A DNA stretch of 64,000 nt from JBFGFX01 sp965232455. Lineage in GTDB: Bacteria; Pseudomonadota; Gammaproteobacteria; Steroidobacterales; Woeseiaceae. Below are positions 60,988 through 64,000 of this stretch, one piece after another. The notes under the pieces were generated by a model. That model did no database searches, was not told where the DNA came from, and worked only from the letters and a program-made list of their open reading frames with translations. The DNA is taken from contig OZ246981.1 of NCBI GenBank assembly GCA_965232455.1, positions 682,001-746,000 of the forward strand, read 5' to 3'. How positions within the stretch are numbered: position 1 is the first letter of the stretch; the number at the start of each line of letters is the position of its first letter. Both the position numbers and the translations under genes were made by a program.

Positions 60988-61836
60988 TTGAACGTAGTCA
61001 CCGGCAGGGATGCTTTGCGCGATCAGTTGAACGATTGGCGGCACAGCGGGGAACACATTGCTTTGGTGCCGACCATGGGCAATTTGCACGACGGGCACCT
61101 CGAACTCGTCGAACTGGCGCGCAAGCATGCGGAGCGGGTGGTGGTTTCCGTTTTTGTGAATCCGACGCAATTTGTTGAAGGGGAAGACTTCGACGACTAC
61201 CCGCGGACGCTGGAACTGGACAAACGTCGTCTGAAGCGCGCAAATGCCGACCTGCTGTTCGCGCCGGAGGTCGATGTCATGTATCCGTTCGGCATCGCCG
61301 CCGCCGCGTCGGTGACGCTACCGGTGCTGACGGACGAATTCTGCGGCGAATCGCGGCCCGGGCATTTTGACGGCGTCACTACGATAGTCGCTCGCCTGTT
61401 CAACCTGGTGCAGCCCGATGTCGCCGTGTTCGGCCAGAAGGACTACCAGCAGCTGCTCATCGTCAAGCGGCTGGTCGAGGACATGAGCCTGCCGGTGGTG
61501 ATTGTGTGCGCACCGACTTGCCGCGAGGAAGACGGTCTTGCGATGAGTTCTCGAAATCAATACCTGACGGACGAAGAGCGAAGGATTGCACCGTCTCTCT
61601 ATGCGACGCTTCTCGAAGTTGCAAGAGCCCTCGAATCGGGCGCCGATTCGTACCGGGCGCTGGAACGCCAGGCGATGGAAAAGCTGAAGAGCAAGGGATT
61701 CAATCCGGAGTATTTCAGCATTCGGAGGGCCGAAAACCTGGAGAGGCCGGATCGGCTAACGGATGAACTGGTCGTGCTTGCCGCCACGAAGCTCGGCAAG
61801 GCCCGGCTGATCGACAACGTGCTCGTTCACGTTTGA
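60988..61836 (+). CDS. panC: Pantothenate synthetase
   Basis: ATP-dependent joining of pantoate and beta-alanine. 282 residues. ALVPTMGNLHDGHLELVELA holds the HIGH-like motif, followed by SVFVNPTQF, DFDDYPRT, GHFDGVTTIVARLFNLVQPD, FGQKDYQQLLIVKR and the KMSKS-like MSSRNQYL. The start is taken as TTG 60988 (family N-terminus MNVVTGRDALRDQLNDW); no ATG fits. 73 bp after panB. Confidence 0.94.
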   Translation: MNVVTGRDALRDQLNDWRHSGEHIALVPTMGNLHDGHLELVELARKHAERVVVSVFVNPTQFVEGEDFDDYPRTLELDKRRLKRANADLLFAPEVDVMYPFGIAAAASVTLPVLTDEFCGESRPGHFDGVTTIVARLFNLVQPDVAVFGQKDYQQLLIVKRLVEDMSLPVVIVCAPTCREEDGLAMSSRNQYLTDEERRIAPSLYATLLEVARALESGADSYRALERQAMEKLKSKGFNPEYFSIRRAENLERPDRLTDELVVLAATKLGKARLIDNVLVHV

Positions 61837-61877
61837 TTTATAGGCAACAAGATTGTCTTCTGGCGCGCGGCAAGAGG

Positions 61878-62849
61878 TCACGATGCAACGGTGTCCCTGC
61901 CGGCGGCCTTTGCCCGGTACAGCGCCTCGTCGGCGGCTCGCAGCAGCGACTCGAAGCTGCCGTTTTCTTCGAGCTGGGCGACGCCCATGGAGATATTTAC
62001 GGGCACCTGTATTAGCGAGTCGCTGCTGGACTGGGTGCTCCCGGAGACCGCACCGCGAACCCGATCTGCAATGACCAGCGCTTCTTTTTCGCCGACGCCC
62101 GGTAGCAGTACGGCGAATTCGTCACCGCCGTAACGTACCAGAAGGTCTCGCGGACGAAACTGCTTGCGCAAAACATGGCCGACGGCAGACAGCGCACGGT
62201 CGCCCGCGACGTGACCGAACTTGTCGTTGAACGCCTTGAATCGATCTACGTCGATCATGATCAACGAAACGGGGACATTGTCGCTGACGCAGCGCAGTAC
62301 TTCGCGGGGGAACGTTTCCTCCATTGCATGCCGGTTGCTCAGCCCCGTCAACGCATCGGTGATCGCATTACGCTCGAAGCGTTGCAGATCGCCAAAACTT
62401 TCCGCGATGTAGTGATTGTGGCTTCTAACCCGTTCCGACAACACGACCAGCAGGTTCTTCGAGAACTCGTGAGAAGCGTTTACCAGTTCCCAAAGGACTG
62501 ACTGGTGGATGACCAGGAGGTGCGTCGGCTCCGCCGCAATCACGTACGCGGACGGGTCACGGTCCTCGATGATGGACATTTCGCCGACGCACGCTCCCAC
62601 GTCCATCGTCGCGAGAATCGGGGCTTCGGGGGAGCCTACGTGTACGTGCAGTCGGCCGGACAGGACGACAAATACGTATTCGTTCGCGGTGCCCGGCGAT
62701 AGCAGGATATCGCCGGCGTCAACGTCGGTCCGTTCGCACTTTTGCAGCAATGCCTGCACGTCGTCAGGGCAAACGCCGTGAAACAACTCGAGTCCCTCCA
62801 GCAGGGATCGCTGGTAGTCCGAATTGCTGAGTTGTGCGACTTCCGACAT
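61878..62849 (-). CDS. Diguanylate cyclase with N-terminal cyclic-nucleotide-binding-like domain
   Basis: 323 residues. Residues ~18-130 form a cNMP-binding-like barrel (FHGVCPDDVQALLQKC, VFVVLSGRLHVHVG, ACVGEMSIIEDRDPSAYVIAAE); the usual Arg of the phosphate-binding cassette appears replaced (DPSAY). Residues ~165-323 are a GGDEF domain: DALTGLSNRHAME, MIDVDRFKAFNDKFGHVAGD, active site RYGGDEF and an I-site RxxD (RPRD) five residues upstream. Predicted to make cyclic di-GMP with product inhibition. No membrane helix. Confidence 0.92.
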   Translation of the reverse strand: MSEVAQLSNSDYQRSLLEGLELFHGVCPDDVQALLQKCERTDVDAGDILLSPGTANEYVFVVLSGRLHVHVGSPEAPILATMDVGACVGEMSIIEDRDPSAYVIAAEPTHLLVIHQSVLWELVNASHEFSKNLLVVLSERVRSHNHYIAESFGDLQRFERNAITDALTGLSNRHAMEETFPREVLRCVSDNVPVSLIMIDVDRFKAFNDKFGHVAGDRALSAVGHVLRKQFRPRDLLVRYGGDEFAVLLPGVGEKEALVIADRVRGAVSGSTQSSSDSLIQVPVNISMGVAQLEENGSFESLLRAADEALYRAKAAGRDTVAS

Positions 62850-63001
62850 CTATCGCTTCCCGAGTCAGAACGAATTCTGGAGTTTCGTGCCAACCCGCCC
62901 GCGTGCACGAGGCTCGAGTCGCACCGCGTCCGTTTTACGCAAATCTACTGCCGATAACAGTGAACTTGATCGCACCCGGGGTGGATCGGCGTCACATAAT
63001 G

Positions 63002-63883
63002 TCAAATTCGTTCATCCGGACCATTTAGGGCAGCGCGCGCCGCGGCAAAACCCTCCCTGTCCCTTTCCGTCGCCACCGGATAGTCCAGGTTGAAGCACTC
63101 GAGGATGGAGACGATCGTCTCCGCCACGGCCGCGCGCATATAGGGTTTATTGTCCGCCGGGATGGCGAACCAGGGCGCCCACGGCCTGGACGTCGCGTTC
63201 AGGGCCGCCTCGTAAGCGGCCATGTACTGATCCCAATAGGCTCGCTCGGCGACGTCTTCAGCCTTGAATTTCCAGTTTTTGGTCGGATCGTCGAGCCGCC
63301 GCAAGAACCGGCGCTTCTGTTCGTCCCTCGATACGTTCAGCCAGAACTTCAATATTACGGTGCCGTTACGGGCAAGGTGTTTTTCCTGGTCGCGAATCGA
63401 TTCCAGGCGTTCGTCCCAGATGGCGTCGGAGATCAGCCGATTGGGCATCCTCTGGTATTTCAGATACCCGGGATGCACGCGGACGATCAACACCTCCTCG
63501 TACTGGCTCCGGTTGAATATGCCGATTCGGCCGCGTTCGGGAAGACGCACCGACGTTCTCCACAGGAAGTCGTGGTCGAGTTCCAGCTCCGTCGGTTTCT
63601 TGAAGTTGAATACCTGGCAACCCGCCGGGTTGATCCCCTGCATCACGGCCCGAATGGTGCTGTCCTTGCCGGCTGCGTCCATCGCCTGAAACACGAGCAA
63701 CACGGAATGGCGGTCGCGCGCCATCAACACGCGCTGCATTGCATCCAGCCTCTTGTTGGCGACTTTGAGCCGGTTTTTCAATTCGCTCCGCGTGTCTTCT
63801 TCGGGACAGGTGGTCAGCGCATCGGCTACGCGAAAGCTGCCGTCGTAGGGGACACGGTGCGGAATAGGCAGGTCCTCAAACAT
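63002..63883 (-). CDS. Polyphosphate kinase 2 family protein (PPK2)
   Basis: 293 residues; transfers phosphate from polyphosphate to nucleotides. Walker A FQAMDAAGKDSTIRAVMQ, lid-region GRIGIFNRSQYEEVLIVRVHP, and KKPTELELDHDFLWRT, all PPK2 hallmarks, with a single domain (class I or III rather than the two-domain class II). Start ATG 63883 is chosen because it overlaps the end of the upstream queG by 8 bp; upstream in-frame ATGs (63916, 63958) lie inside queG. Confidence 0.92.
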   Translation of the reverse strand: MFEDLPIPHRVPYDGSFRVADALTTCPEEDTRSELKNRLKVANKRLDAMQRVLMARDRHSVLLVFQAMDAAGKDSTIRAVMQGINPAGCQVFNFKKPTELELDHDFLWRTSVRLPERGRIGIFNRSQYEEVLIVRVHPGYLKYQRMPNRLISDAIWDERLESIRDQEKHLARNGTVILKFWLNVSRDEQKRRFLRRLDDPTKNWKFKAEDVAERAYWDQYMAAYEAALNATSRPWAPWFAIPADNKPYMRAAVAETIVSILECFNLDYPVATERDREGFAAARAALNGPDERI

Positions 63884-64000
63884 CGAGTTTTTCCGTCGTT
63901 GCAGGATTGTTCTCATGCTGCTCGAGCGCCCATTGTACGTGTTCGCGGACCATGGCATAGGGCGAATCCCGTCTCGAACGCAATGCCTCGATGACCGCGG
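63876..64000 (-). CDS. queG: Epoxyqueuosine reductase QueG, C-terminal end only
   Basis: The minus-strand frame entering at the right edge reads AVIEALRSRRDSPYAMVREH, VQWALEQHENN and stops at 63876. The ...VREHVxWAL... ending matches the C-terminal HEAT-like part of QueG, which converts epoxyqueuosine to queuosine in tRNA. Only the last ~40 residues are in the window, so the identification rests on that short match. ppk2 overlaps it by 8 bp. Confidence 0.6.
   Translation of the reverse strand, partial: AVIEALRSRRDSPYAMVREHVQWALEQHENNPATTEKLDV

Noticed and set aside
1..64000. CRISPR array, prophage, rRNA operon or transposase
   Set aside because: Looked for direct-repeat arrays, phage structural genes, rRNA-like stretches and DDE/HUH proteins; none seen.

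Overview
The window is chromosomal DNA from a GC-rich gammaproteobacterium. Lineage evidence is gene order: rsxABCDGE-nth, lptFG divergent from pepA-holC-valS, DUF2066-pgsA-like-perM-hda opposite purMN, pcnB-folK-dNK-panBC, and the three-gene pyruvate dehydrogenase operon. The deoxynucleoside kinase between folK and panB, and a HEAT-repeat kinase next to pilT/pilU, point away from Enterobacterales towards the Chromatiales/Woeseia/Xanthomonadales side. That placement is inference. Almost everything is core metabolism in tight operons with NTGA stop/start overlaps, and GTG or TTG starts are frequent.

Layout. 1-5.5 kb: aceE (5' end missing), aceF, lpd; three lipoyl domains are spread over AceF and Lpd. 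5.5-5.8 kb: a 271-bp palindromic element with 26-bp terminal inverted repeats. 5.8-7.2 kb: YjiH-like membrane protein. 7.3-24.3 kb: one long run of minus-strand genes. In transcription order these are a HEAT-repeat Ser/Thr kinase, two PilT-family ATPases, metG, rsxABCDGE, nth, a DUF1841 gene, an MNIO (DUF692)-DUF2063-DoxX cassette and a membrane-anchored FMN glutamate-synthase-like protein. 24.7-26.4 kb: apbC, dcd. 26.5-28.1 kb: purMN. 28.3-31.8 kb: DUF2066 gene, CDP-alcohol phosphatidyltransferase, perM, hda. 31.8-41 kb: wrbA, arsC, small lipoprotein, acyP, lytic transglycosylase, proS, a phosphatidylserine-decarboxylase-like protein without its catalytic residues, type-4 UDG, rimI, prfC, MFS permease. 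41.03-41.30 kb: second copy of the 271-bp element, inverted relative to the first. 41.3-45.2 kb: MoxR-DUF58-transglutaminase operon. 45.3-50.1 kb: valS, holC, pepA. 50.3-52.4 kb: lptFG. 52.4-54.7 kb: RDD protein, ADP/ATP-translocase-like MFS protein, MAPEG protein. 54.8-57.2 kb: a small accessory patch with a frameshifted secreted protein, a PadR/GyrI-like pair of visibly lower GC, REP-like hairpins and a tRNA-Glu(CUC) with promoter and terminator. 57.4-61.8 kb: pcnB, folK, dNK, panB, panC. 61.9-64 kb: cNMP-domain diguanylate cyclase, PPK2 and the 3' end of queG.

The most unusual items are the two copies of the palindromic element, each abutting the TAG stop of a neighbouring gene and built from two arms that look homologous with compensating stem changes; the catalytically dead-looking PSD homologue; the MNIO cassette without a recognisable precursor peptide; and the HEAT-kinase/PilT/PilT cluster. 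No CRISPR array, prophage, rRNA or transposase was seen.
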